A stretch of DNA of 55,315 bases from Bacteroidota bacterium (GTDB taxonomy: Bacteria; Bacteroidota; Bacteroidia; Chitinophagales; Chitinophagaceae). A program made the position numbers and the translations under genes. The stretch is from contig JAEZLJ010000167.1 of the NCBI GenBank assembly GCA_023415275.1, positions 1 through 55,315 on the forward strand. The letters run 5' to 3'. Shown here one piece after another: positions 1-8,313 of the stretch. Below the pieces are notes generated by a model. That model worked only from the letters and a program-made list of their open reading frames with translations. It made no database searches and had not been told where the DNA came from. Numbering within the stretch: the stretch's first letter is position 1; each line of letters begins with the position of its first letter.

Positions 1-168
1 GTGTAATGTTTGCCGCTATAATAGTTCAATAATTATTCCATGAATTTCATCAATTGATTTCGTATTGGTATAAAGCTTTAAAGCAAAAAACAACATTGGG
101 TTGCGATAAACTTACTATACAAACCTGTATTTATTCTGAAGTTTGGAAGGATATCCTTTGAATAAAAA

Positions 169-2649
169 TTACTCAGTGGGTGTATTTAACCCTCCGGGTA
201 TGTCATCTTTTTCTTTTTTGAATTCCAGCTTTCCAAATTTCCAGGTAAAGTTGATACCGAATGACCTAAAAGGAATTTTGCGATTGCTGTTTAATGAAAA
301 ATTAGGACCCTTTACCTCAGTTTTTTGATTGACATATTCATTGAAAGGATTGGTAGCAGTTAGGGCCAGGCTACCTTTTTTATTCCAGAATTGTTTTCGA
401 AAAGCAAAACTATAGGTAACAAAAGAGGGATAGCGACCCTGTACCTCATTACGAGGCGAATTGAAATTTCCAAAGAATTCTCCTACCCAGGTTGTATTGA
501 ACTGATAAGTTGTATTGATATTCATTCTGTAATTAAAGCTATGGGCATCAAACCCTGGTTGTAAAACATTTATGATGTGCCTTCTGAAAAAAGAAAGATT
601 GCTTCTTAATGTGAGTTTGTTGGAATAGTGTATATCACCAAATAAATTAAGGCCGGTATTTTTTTCCATGCCGATGTTCTCTCTGGAACTTACAGATACA
701 TTTGAATAAATGGAATCTCCTATAGCAAGAGAAGGATAATATACAATATATGGTTGTATATCCTGGTTATTGGCTCTATAAAACAAATTGGCCATAAATG
801 AACCCACTGAACCAAAATCAAATGAGTAACCTAATTCATAGCGGTTTCCGATTTCAGGTTTCAAAAAAGGATTGCCTGCAGTAATATTTTTTGGGTCTGC
901 AGTATTAATAAAGGGATTGAGATCGCCATAATCAGGTCTTTCAATTCTTTTTGAATAGCTCAACTTCAGCGACTGGTGGTCATTTATCTTTTTTGAAAAA
1001 TAAATGGAGGGAACCAGGGTGTTGTAACCCGGGGTGGGTGTTTGCCTTTGGGCATTAGAATAAAATGAGTGGATCTCCGTTCTTTCATAGCGGGCACCAA
1101 TTTTAGTATCGAATAGTGAACTAACCGGAAGCTTGATTTCTGAATAGAGAGCATACACTTTTTGATGGTAATCCAGGCTATTGGATAAATCCTTGTTGAT
1201 AAAATAAGTTTTTGAACCTTGCTCAAGGCTCCATATATCGGCCTGGCTTGAAATGTCCAGTAAGCTAAGTTTGCCTCCAACCCCTAATTGTATTTCATTT
1301 TGAAGCGGCTGCGTATAGTTTAATTCAATCTCCATTTCATTTTCGATTCCCGGGTTTCTATTATCAAGGCCATAGTATAAAGAATCCATGGGTAAAAGCC
1401 TTTGATTGTTGGATGCTGTTGATTTGCTGTTATTAAAACTTGAAGAGAGTGAAAATTCCAGTTCCTGGTCCTCTTTGTCAAACGTCCTTTTATAATTGAA
1501 ACCAGCGTCGATATTATGGGCTTTATAGGAGCTTGCTGTATTGCTAAAGGAATTTATTTCAGAGAGTGATGTTTGATCAGCAGACCAGGTGTTTTGATGT
1601 TGGTAAACTGAGCCATTGCCAGTATAACCAAATTGGTTATAGCTCACAGAACCTGTAAAATTATTTTTATCTTTTACCGTCCAGTCGAAGCCCAAACCCG
1701 TTTGAGCCGCCAGCCTTTTAAAACGGCTGGAACCATCCTGCTGGTATAATGTGGAAGTATGTTGACCTGAATCTGAGGAATAACGACTGGAGGTATAGGG
1801 GGTAGCTGAATAAGGACGTACATTTCCACTTACGTAAGCATTTAAGCCGAAATTATTTTTTCGGGCATTGAAATTAAGCGATCCATTGTTTGTTCGGGTG
1901 CCTGTGGTCAATGAAACGGTGCTATTGATACCATGGGCGGTGTTCTTTTTTAAAATGATATTAATGATGCCTCCAAGGCCCTGTGCATCATAACTGGCCC
2001 CGGGATTTGTTATCACCTCGATACTTTTTATCTGGCTTGCGGGAATACTTTGAAGCACATCAGCTATATTACTGCCAAACATAGCAGAGGGTTTGCCATT
2101 AATAAGGAACCGAATACCCGAACTGCCTGACAGCTCAACATTACCATTAACATCAACCGAGACCATGGGCACTTTTCTTAGGATATCTGTAGCTACACCC
2201 GATTGGGAGCTAATATCCTTCTCTGCATTGTACACCATTTTGTCAATTTTGTTTTCGACCAACTTGCCCTGTGCGACCACCGTAATATTTTGAAGGGATG
2301 CTGTTTTTTTGGCCAGGTAAATATTTTTAAGGTCGGTAATACTGTTTTTTGCAACCTCCATTGAATGAACACTATATGAATTATAACCTAAAGATTCGAT
2401 CAACAAACGATAAGTTCCCGCCGGGATATCAGTCAGGGAAAATAGGCCTGTGTTGTCGGTAGTAGCGCCTGTAAAAGGTAATTGAGCTGTTGGGGTATAG
2501 ATCGAAATAGTAGCATATTCGAGCGGTAAATGTGTGGTTGAATCCATGACCTTTCCAGATATAATGGCACTTCCTGATTTATTGGATTGTGCATGGACTA
2601 AGTGAATAAACAATAAGGTCAAAAAAAACAGTATAAACGATCTTTTCAC
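169..2649 (-). CDS. TonB-receptor-like outer-membrane beta-barrel protein
   Basis: This 826-residue protein is probably an outer-membrane beta-barrel of the TonB-dependent-receptor fold, OMP_b-brl_3 type. A signal peptide ends near residue 20 (LFIHLVHAQ). A carboxypeptidase-regulatory-like domain follows at about 28-115, with the pattern ISGKVMDSTTHLPLEYATIS. A plug-like domain lies at about 130-235 (VVVAQGKLVENKID, then GGIINIILKK), and the rest is rich in alternating aromatic and polar strands and ends in a barrel. It has no SusD partner next to it, so glycan import by a SusCD mechanism is unlikely. Its ligand cannot be told from sequence. It is transcribed leftward alone, and a TAnnTTTG box lies just upstream of the start. 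Confidence 0.88.
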   Translation of the reverse strand: MKRSFILFFLTLLFIHLVHAQSNKSGSAIISGKVMDSTTHLPLEYATISIYTPTAQLPFTGATTDNTGLFSLTDIPAGTYRLLIESLGYNSYSVHSMEVAKNSITDLKNIYLAKKTASLQNITVVAQGKLVENKIDKMVYNAEKDISSQSGVATDILRKVPMVSVDVNGNVELSGSSGIRFLINGKPSAMFGSNIADVLQSIPASQIKSIEVITNPGASYDAQGLGGIINIILKKNTAHGINSTVSLTTGTRTNNGSLNFNARKNNFGLNAYVSGNVRPYSATPYTSSRYSSDSGQHTSTLYQQDGSSRFKRLAAQTGLGFDWTVKDKNNFTGSVSYNQFGYTGNGSVYQHQNTWSADQTSLSEINSFSNTASSYKAHNIDAGFNYKRTFDKEDQELEFSLSSSFNNSKSTASNNQRLLPMDSLYYGLDNRNPGIENEMEIELNYTQPLQNEIQLGVGGKLSLLDISSQADIWSLEQGSKTYFINKDLSNSLDYHQKVYALYSEIKLPVSSLFDTKIGARYERTEIHSFYSNAQRQTPTPGYNTLVPSIYFSKKINDHQSLKLSYSKRIERPDYGDLNPFINTADPKNITAGNPFLKPEIGNRYELGYSFDFGSVGSFMANLFYRANNQDIQPYIVYYPSLAIGDSIYSNVSVSSRENIGMEKNTGLNLFGDIHYSNKLTLRSNLSFFRRHIINVLQPGFDAHSFNYRMNINTTYQFNTTWVGEFFGNFNSPRNEVQGRYPSFVTYSFAFRKQFWNKKGSLALTATNPFNEYVNQKTEVKGPNFSLNSNRKIPFRSFGINFTWKFGKLEFKKEKDDIPGGLNTPTE

Positions 2650-2670
2650 AATTTCCTTTTTTTAAGCCGC

Positions 2671-2678
2671 CAAAAGTA
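2671..2678 (-). promoter_or_regulatory. Candidate Bacteroidota -7 box for the beta-barrel gene
   Basis: Read on the minus strand this is TACTTTTG, an exact match to the Bacteroidota primary-sigma -7 consensus TAnnTTTG. It sits about 22 bases before the start codon at 2649. No clear TTG was seen at the -33 position, only a T-rich run, so the promoter call is tentative. Confidence 0.35.
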
Positions 2679-2793
2679 GCCGACAATTCTGTTTAAAATC
2701 TGATCAGTTAATTATTTGATGCCGAATGGAATATTAAAAATGCAACTCAAAGCTTCTATAGTGAATAGTTAATTCCATTACAATTCAAAATAA

Positions 2794-2820
2794 AATGCCT
2801 TCAACCAAACTGAAGGCATT
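2794..2820 (-). terminator. Orphan terminator-like hairpin
   Basis: A perfect 10-base inverted repeat, AATGCCTTCA / TGAAGGCATT, encloses a 7-base loop. On the minus strand the stem is followed by a T-rich tail (TTTTATTTT), which is the form of an intrinsic terminator for leftward transcription. No leftward gene ends here, so what it terminates is unknown. Confidence 0.45.
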
Positions 2821-3061
2821 GCATAAAACAGGTAGGGACTAAAGACAGGCAAATTATTTTATACATTAAGTCAAAAGATATACCTAACCAAATTGACAAG
2901 AATACCATATACTCAATATTGAAGGAAATCTGAAGTGGGGAAGATTATATTCATATTTATATGGTAATTAACTTAAGATGGGTCTACCTAAACTAAATAA
3001 AATGTAAATCTTCAGGATTTCTCCAAATTGACTACTGAAATTAGCAGGTAAATAAATTTAT

Positions 3062-3496
3062 ATGAAAGCAAAAATCATTTTATTATCAGGTTCATTTGTA
3101 GCATTTTCCTGTGCTTTACATGCCCAGGATGTAAAAGCTTCCGCGGTACCGGTAGCCGTTAAAACGGCTTTGCTGCATAAATATCCAAAAGCCACTAAGG
3201 TTAGTTGGGAAAAAGAAAAGGGAAATTATGAAGCCAATTGGGGCGGCAAAGAAGGAGAAGATAATTCTGTGCAGTTAACAGCTGCAGGTGAATTTGTAGA
3301 AATAGTAAATGCTATTCCGGTGAGTGCTTTGCCTAAGAATGCAGTAAGCTATATTAAAACACATTATAAAGGCGCACGAATATCAGAAGCCGGGAAAGTT
3401 ACAGATGCCAAGGGTCAAATTTCCTACGAAGCTGAAGTGAAAAAGAAAGACCTGCTTTTTGACGAACAAGGCAATTTTATTAAAGCGGAAGATTAA
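3062..3496 (+). CDS. PepSY-like periplasmic protein
   Basis: This is a 144-residue secreted protein with a signal peptide ending near residue 21 (SCALHAQ). The mature part is two similar PepSY-like units: about 28-85, with an LLHKYPKATKVSWEKEKGNYEA pattern broken by a Gly-Gly turn, and about 90-144, with YIKTHYKGARISEAGKV. Proteins of this PepSY_like (DUF2874) type are common periplasmic proteins in Bacteroidota and often sit beside two-component systems, as here with the regulator and kinase 180 bases downstream. A role as a periplasmic modulator or substrate-binding accessory is inference. A strong hairpin terminator follows, so it is probably a single-gene transcript. Confidence 0.8.
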   Translation: MKAKIILLSGSFVAFSCALHAQDVKASAVPVAVKTALLHKYPKATKVSWEKEKGNYEANWGGKEGEDNSVQLTAAGEFVEIVNAIPVSALPKNAVSYIKTHYKGARISEAGKVTDAKGQISYEAEVKKKDLLFDEQGNFIKAED

Positions 3497-3514
3497 CCCT
3501 CCGTTAATACCACA

Positions 3515-3549
3515 ATATAAAAGACCGCATGCTATGTGGTCTTTTATAT
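3515..3549 (+). terminator. Intrinsic terminator after PepSY-like gene
   Basis: A 16-base stem with one G-U pair (ATATAAAAGACCGCAT against ATGTGGTCTTTTATAT) closes a 3-base loop (GCT). The descending arm carries a T-run. The symmetry means it could act on both strands. Confidence 0.75.
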
Positions 3550-3674
3550 GCTCCATGCAGGGAGGAAAAACTAACTTAATAATTTTTGTTACTTTGAAAG
3601 AATACTGTGAAGGATAAATATAAATGCTACCCATAGTTTTCTATTTTACCGGGTAACTTAAATAAACCGTTGAT

Positions 3675-4352
3675 ATGAAAATTTTGATTATTGAGGATGA
3701 AAAAGAACTTTCACAGAGTATTTATGCCTACCTTAATAATGAACAATATTTTTGTGAATCGGTCTATGATTACCATTCAGCATTGGAAAAAATTTCACTT
3801 TACGACTATGCCTGTATCATATTAGATATATCCCTGCCGGGGGGTAATGGAATGGATATATTACAACAATTGAGGTCAATGGATAAGATGGATGGAGTGA
3901 TCATTGTATCAGCCCGTAATTCAATTGACGACAAGGTAAAAGGTTTATTAGCGGGGGCTGATGATTACCTGACAAAACCATTCCATTTACCTGAACTGGG
4001 TGCAAGAATTGCTGCCATTATTCGTCGCAAATCTTTCGATGGTAAGAACCTGGTGCATTTTGATAACCTTGAGCTGGATCTGAATGAGAAGTCCGTGAAA
4101 GTGAACAATGTAATGGTGGAGCTGACCAAAAAGGAATATGATCTTTTATTATATTTTATAAGCAATAAAAACAGGGTGGTTGCCAAAAATGCAATAGCAA
4201 TTCATTTATGGGGAGATGGTTTTGATATTTCGGATAATTATGACTTCATATATACTCATGTCAAAAACCTGCGTAGAAAACTAGTGCAGGCTGGTGCAAT
4301 AGATTATATAAAGTCAGTGTATGGAATGGGCTATAAATTTTCAGTTGCATGA
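3675..4352 (+). CDS. OmpR-family response regulator
   Basis: This 225-residue cytoplasmic transcription regulator has a receiver domain at about 1-115. The acidic pair is E7-D8, the phospho-acceptor is D51 (IILDISLPGGNG), and the conserved lysine is K101 (DYLTKPF). A winged-helix DNA-binding domain at about 125-225 has the usual ELTKKEYDLLLYF and VYGMGYKF landmarks. Its stop overlaps the start of the histidine kinase gene (ATGA at 4349), so the two are translationally coupled and form a cognate pair. The regulon is unknown, and the adjacent PepSY-like protein is the nearest candidate target or sensor partner. Confidence 0.93.
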   Translation: MKILIIEDEKELSQSIYAYLNNEQYFCESVYDYHSALEKISLYDYACIILDISLPGGNGMDILQQLRSMDKMDGVIIVSARNSIDDKVKGLLAGADDYLTKPFHLPELGARIAAIIRRKSFDGKNLVHFDNLELDLNEKSVKVNNVMVELTKKEYDLLLYFISNKNRVVAKNAIAIHLWGDGFDISDNYDFIYTHVKNLRRKLVQAGAIDYIKSVYGMGYKFSVA

Positions 4353-5611
4353 AGCTGTTTACAAAATACAGCCGCGCCAGTTTAACTGCGAATATTCTCA
4401 TTTTTTTGGTCGCAAGCCTGGCTTTTTACTTTGCACTCCGTTTTATACTTATCAAACAGATAGATGAAGATCTTGAAATTGAACATGATGAAATTGTAGA
4501 TTATGTACAAAAACATGATCATCTACCGGAAAGCTTTTCCGTTTCAGACCAACTAATTTCATTTACCCCTATCAACCAGGAGATACAACCTGGATTTTCC
4601 TGGATCGACCTTGAGCAGGAGAATGAAGTACCTGAAGAGTTCAGGAGATTATTATTTGAAGTAAAAGCAGGAGGTATAAGATACAAGGCAGAGGTATCCA
4701 AATCATTTGAAGGATCCAATAGCCTTATGCGTTCCATATTATTCATTACGGTCAGTGCTATCCTGGTCATATTAATTGTATCCCTAATTTTAAATCGCTA
4801 TTTATTAAAAAACCTCTGGAAACCATTTTATTTTACTCTTGACGCTTTGAGGCATTTTCACATTGGTAAGGAAGACCCAATAGAGCTTCCATCGTCTGAT
4901 ATTGAAGAGTTCCAGTTGATGAATGAAGTTCTTATAGAAACTACCCAAAGTTCCCGCTTCGAATATTTGTCTCTTAAGACCTTTAGTGAAAATGCCTCTC
5001 ACGAAATACAAACCCCCATTGCCGTGATACGTTCCAAATTAGATCTGTTGATACAGGATGAACAACTTACAGAAAGCCAGGGAGGTCTTGTTCAAAGTGC
5101 CTATAATGCTATTGATAAACTTAGCCGATTAAATAAGTCGTTGTTATTATTGGCCAAAATAGAAAATAATCAATTTGACAACAGAGAGAAAGTTTCCCTT
5201 TATGATAAAGTGAAAGAAAAAATCCTTGATTTCCAGGATTTATGGCAATCTAGGTGTATCTCCGTAGATATTTCATTGAATGACTGCATTGTACAAATGA
5301 ATCCTGAACTAGCCGACATATTGTTGAATAATTTATTTAGCAATGCTACGGGACATAATTATACTGGGGGAAATATCAGTGTGAACCTTGCTCCCGGATC
5401 ATTAACGATCAGTAATACCAGCAAAGAACAAATACTAGATCATAAAAAACTGTTTCAGCGGTTTTACAAGTCTTCTTTTGATAATCAACATAATGGCCTC
5501 GGTCTGTCTATTATTAAACAGATAGCTGATGCTTCAGGAATAAGAACTGATTACAAATATTTGAACCAATTGCATCATTTTACCCTGAAATGGAATAGTG
5601 TTCTAACCTAA
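4349..5611 (+). CDS. Sensor histidine kinase
   Basis: This 420-residue inner-membrane kinase is the partner of the overlapping response regulator. Transmembrane segments lie at about 12-33 and 127-147 and flank a sensor region of roughly 90 residues. No HAMP domain is obvious. The phospho-acceptor is H218 in SENASHEIQTP. The ATPase domain shows an N-box (LLNNLFSNATGHN) and a G-box (HNGLGLSIIKQI), but the G1 box between them is weakly formed. The signal sensed cannot be inferred. The ATGA overlap with the preceding stop fixes the start. Confidence 0.92.
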   Translation: MKLFTKYSRASLTANILIFLVASLAFYFALRFILIKQIDEDLEIEHDEIVDYVQKHDHLPESFSVSDQLISFTPINQEIQPGFSWIDLEQENEVPEEFRRLLFEVKAGGIRYKAEVSKSFEGSNSLMRSILFITVSAILVILIVSLILNRYLLKNLWKPFYFTLDALRHFHIGKEDPIELPSSDIEEFQLMNEVLIETTQSSRFEYLSLKTFSENASHEIQTPIAVIRSKLDLLIQDEQLTESQGGLVQSAYNAIDKLSRLNKSLLLLAKIENNQFDNREKVSLYDKVKEKILDFQDLWQSRCISVDISLNDCIVQMNPELADILLNNLFSNATGHNYTGGNISVNLAPGSLTISNTSKEQILDHKKLFQRFYKSSFDNQHNGLGLSIIKQIADASGIRTDYKYLNQLHHFTLKWNSVLT

Positions 5612-5805
5612 AGAATGATGCTGTGGCTTACTTATTCAATAAACATTTGATTATTTAGAAAAATTGATGGGGCTTGTACCACCAGTATAAAAACACTAAT
5701 TAGTAAGCTATTGTATTGTAGAGCTGCATGATTTGCAGGTGGGATTTGCTGGACATTTTACAAAATCTCCAATTGAGTGCCTTAGCATTTTCAACACTTT
5801 ATACA

Positions 5806-6099
5806 TTAATAGGTATCATTGCGCCCAACGAAGGCTCTTCGCAACAAGGCCATGACAAGTGTAAACAGGGCAGAACCTATTATGGCCCATACTATGGGAA
5901 ATGGCCTGCCCTCTATGGATATTTCCCATATTTTAGGTAAAGCGAATTTGGCGGCAATCCAAAGACCGATGTAAGCACCGATAAAACCAACGACAATGGA
6001 AACAAGGCAACCACCAAGGTCGTAGCCAGCTAAAGATTGTCCAATAGCGCCACAAACGGCGGCTATGATCAGTAAAATAAGGAAGCCAAATAGTGTCAT
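5806..6099 (-). CDS. GlsB/YeaQ/YmgE family membrane protein
   Basis: This 97-residue, glycine-rich protein has three hydrophobic segments, at about 4-22, 28-50 and 67-87. It has the pattern of the GlsB/YeaQ/YmgE (transglycosylase-associated) family: GFLILLIIAAVCGAIGQSLAG, then GGCLVSIVVGFIGAYIG. Members are small stress-linked inner-membrane proteins, and despite the family nickname no transglycosylase activity is shown. It stands alone on the minus strand between the kinase and the peroxidase gene. Confidence 0.78.
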   Translation of the reverse strand: MTLFGFLILLIIAAVCGAIGQSLAGYDLGGCLVSIVVGFIGAYIGLWIAAKFALPKIWEISIEGRPFPIVWAIIGSALFTLVMALLRRAFVGRNDTY

Positions 6100-6280
6100 A
6101 GATTAAATTTAATGAAAAAAACTTTTAGGAGTGCATATAAGGTAACTAAACGGGCACTTCCTTAAAATAACAGAGAGGCTTATTACTACGGCAATTTCCC
6201 CTATCCACAATCATTGTTTTCATTGCCCGTGGTCAGTGTTTAGGTTGTGGGCTCTCGTTAGTTTTATTAAAAAGCAGTTT

Positions 6281-7345
6281 ATGAAAAAGATCATAGCCCT
6301 GGGCTGCCTGTGTGCTATAATAGTGATGTGGGCCTGTAATGGCGGCAATCGTAAGAACCAGATAGCCACTTCTTTCGGAAACATTTCAGAAGATTCGGTG
6401 CAGAAGCTGGCGCATGCATTCTTTAAGGCCCTGCCGGCAACAGCCGATAACGTTGACAATCCCATAACAGATGATAAAGTTGAACTTGGCAAAATGCTCT
6501 ATTATGATACCAGGCTTTCTGCCAAAGGAAATAAAAGTTGTAACTCCTGTCATGACCTGCAATCCTTTGGTGTAGACAACCAAAGGACCTCTATTGGCGA
6601 TAATGGTAAAAAAGGTAATAGGAATTCGCCCACGGTATTTAATGCTGCCTTGCATAATATGCAGTTCTGGGATGGCCGGGCAAAGGATGTGGAAGAACAG
6701 GCAGGCATGCCTATACTGAATTCAATAGAAATGGGCATTCCGCATAAGGGTGTATTGGTGCAACGGCTGGCAAAGGTGGGCAGGTACCAACAATTGTTTG
6801 CTGCCGCCTTCCCGGGTGAAAAAACACCATTGAATTATGCCAACCTGGAAAAGGCTATAGCAGCTTTTGAGCGTACATTGCTTACCCCTTCGCGCTTTGA
6901 TACTTATATGAACGGAGAAACAACTGCACTTACTCCGGAGGAGAAAGCAGGGCTGGTCACCTTTATCAAATCCGGCTGCAGCAATTGTCATAATGGAGTA
7001 GGCATTGGCGGGGCACAGATGCAACGCTTCGGCTTAGTAACTGATTATCGCACCCTGACAGGAAGTACTATAAAAGATGAAGGCAAGTTAGCCATAACCC
7101 ATAAAGCTTCAGATAAGGATGTGTTCAAAGTGCCTGGCCTGAGAAATATTATAGGCACTTATCCATATTTTCATGATGGAAGCATCGTGCAGCTTGATTC
7201 TGCTGTAAAGATCATGGGTAAGGCCCAGTTGAATAAGGAGCTGACCAGGGAGGATGTCAACAGAGTAATGGCTTTTTTGAGTAGTCTGACAGGCGATATT
7301 AAACCCAGTGCTAAAAATATTCCTCCAGAGCTGGTGAAGAATTAG
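6281..7345 (+). CDS. Di-haem cytochrome c peroxidase (MauG/CcpA family) lipoprotein
   Basis: This is a 354-residue periplasmic haem protein that by family reduces hydrogen peroxide to water with electrons from cytochromes. The first haem motif is C87-N-S-C-H (KSCNSCHD) and the second is C233-S-N-C-H (SGCSNCHNG). Family motifs GNRNSPTVFNAA and MQFWDGRAKDVEEQA lie between them. The N-terminus MKKIIALGCLCAIIVMWAC is a lipoprotein signal. I chose the ATG at 6281, because the frame also opens at a GTG at 6236 but that would add 15 residues before the signal peptide. A MauG-type or other peroxidase role cannot be separated by sequence alone. Confidence 0.92.
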   Translation: MKKIIALGCLCAIIVMWACNGGNRKNQIATSFGNISEDSVQKLAHAFFKALPATADNVDNPITDDKVELGKMLYYDTRLSAKGNKSCNSCHDLQSFGVDNQRTSIGDNGKKGNRNSPTVFNAALHNMQFWDGRAKDVEEQAGMPILNSIEMGIPHKGVLVQRLAKVGRYQQLFAAAFPGEKTPLNYANLEKAIAAFERTLLTPSRFDTYMNGETTALTPEEKAGLVTFIKSGCSNCHNGVGIGGAQMQRFGLVTDYRTLTGSTIKDEGKLAITHKASDKDVFKVPGLRNIIGTYPYFHDGSIVQLDSAVKIMGKAQLNKELTREDVNRVMAFLSSLTGDIKPSAKNIPPELVKN

Positions 7346-7376
7346 GAAGAAACGCTTTGATACAGGTGGAGCGTAC

Positions 7377-8150
7377 CTAGTAGAGAATTTGTTCATCTGT
7401 ATAGTAGGTATTCAGCATGCCCCTGTCTGCCATTTTAATCCTGGCGCCGGTTGGACTTTTTTCTTTTTTCTTAGTATGAATTTCAAGGAAGTCACGTATT
7501 TCTCCATGAACCAGGTTAGGGTGGTTTTTAAAGATCTTGTTGGTGGCATTCTTTAAAACCTTTTTAATGGTCTTTACCAACTCACTGATCTTTTCATCTG
7601 GAATGGCATCTGCTTTTGAAAAAGGGGAAATACCGGCCTGCCAAAGTATTTCATCGGAATAAGCATTCCCAATGCCCCGGATCACATTCTGATCTAGCAA
7701 CACGTTTTTGATGGCTGCCTTCCTGTTCAGGGCTTTTTTAAGAAACTTGTAATTGAGCTTTGGGTCTAATGCGTCCACGCCCTGTTTATCTTCCGGGTCT
7801 AGTTTAATAAAGGCAGCTTTAAATCGGTCCGTAAGTGCCAGGTTACTGCCCCCTTCAAAATATAGTTCTACCTTGGTTGATTTTCTCTCATTTTTTTCCT
7901 GGAAAGGGATCAGGTCTCCTGTAAGCATCAGGTGCAGGCCCAACACCCTGCCATTTGAAAACAGGAAACGCATTTCTTTTCCTGAACGGTACACATCTTT
8001 TAATACCTGTCCTGCCAGGGCATTGGTAAGTGCTTTTTGAGTGTCTTTTATATTCTTTGAATTGACCAACTTCAGTTTCAAAAGCTTCTTTTCGGCAAAC
8101 ATCTTTTTCAGGTTGCGGGTAAAAACTTCTATATCTGGTAGTTCGGGCAT
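7377..8150 (-). CDS. Fpg/Nei family DNA glycosylase lacking the zinc finger
   Basis: This 257-residue base-excision repair enzyme of the formamidopyrimidine-DNA glycosylase fold removes oxidised bases and nicks the strand. I chose the ATG at 8150 because the mature enzyme must begin MPELPDIEV, where P2 and E3 are catalytic. The open frame continues 11 codons upstream, which would bury the catalytic proline. The loop lysine is seen in RSGKEMRF, and the helix-two-turn-helix region around VIRGIGNAYSDEILW is intact. The C-terminus has the finger-like GARIKMADRGML strand pair but no cysteines, so the usual four-Cys zinc finger is replaced by a zinc-less finger. It converges on the peroxidase gene with only 31 bases between them. 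Confidence 0.9.
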   Translation of the reverse strand: MPELPDIEVFTRNLKKMFAEKKLLKLKLVNSKNIKDTQKALTNALAGQVLKDVYRSGKEMRFLFSNGRVLGLHLMLTGDLIPFQEKNERKSTKVELYFEGGSNLALTDRFKAAFIKLDPEDKQGVDALDPKLNYKFLKKALNRKAAIKNVLLDQNVIRGIGNAYSDEILWQAGISPFSKADAIPDEKISELVKTIKKVLKNATNKIFKNHPNLVHGEIRDFLEIHTKKKEKSPTGARIKMADRGMLNTYYTDEQILY

Positions 8151-8313
8151 GCTTAACAGTTGATATTCATTAGATTGACTCAAAGGCCATTCCGACCCCT
8201 TAATATTTCAACCATTAATAGCCCACTATTTATAAACAATTTAATTCACAACTATGTAAATTTTGGCGCGAACACGAGTTGCCAGTATATGTAAATGATG
8301 ATTTATTAAAGCT

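Larger units (their letters stand above)
2650..3061. other. Gene-free divergent spacer
   Basis: This 412-base AT-rich gap separates the leftward beta-barrel gene from the rightward PepSY-like gene. I see the -7 box at 2671-2678 and an isolated hairpin at 2794-2820. I see no open frame with a credible product. Confidence 0.6.

Noticed and set aside
1..168. Coding sequence at the left edge
   Set aside because: The short frame starting at 143 runs antisense to the beta-barrel gene. The first 168 bases show no other frame or structure worth listing.
3585..3600. Promoter box TTACTTTG before the response regulator
   Set aside because: It has only one base between TA and TTTG, so it does not fit TAnnTTTG, and no upstream element was convincing.
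5728..5940. 70-residue rightward open frame
   Set aside because: It overlaps the minus-strand GlsB/YeaQ-type gene, which has clear family pattern and membrane segments. The rightward translation shows none.
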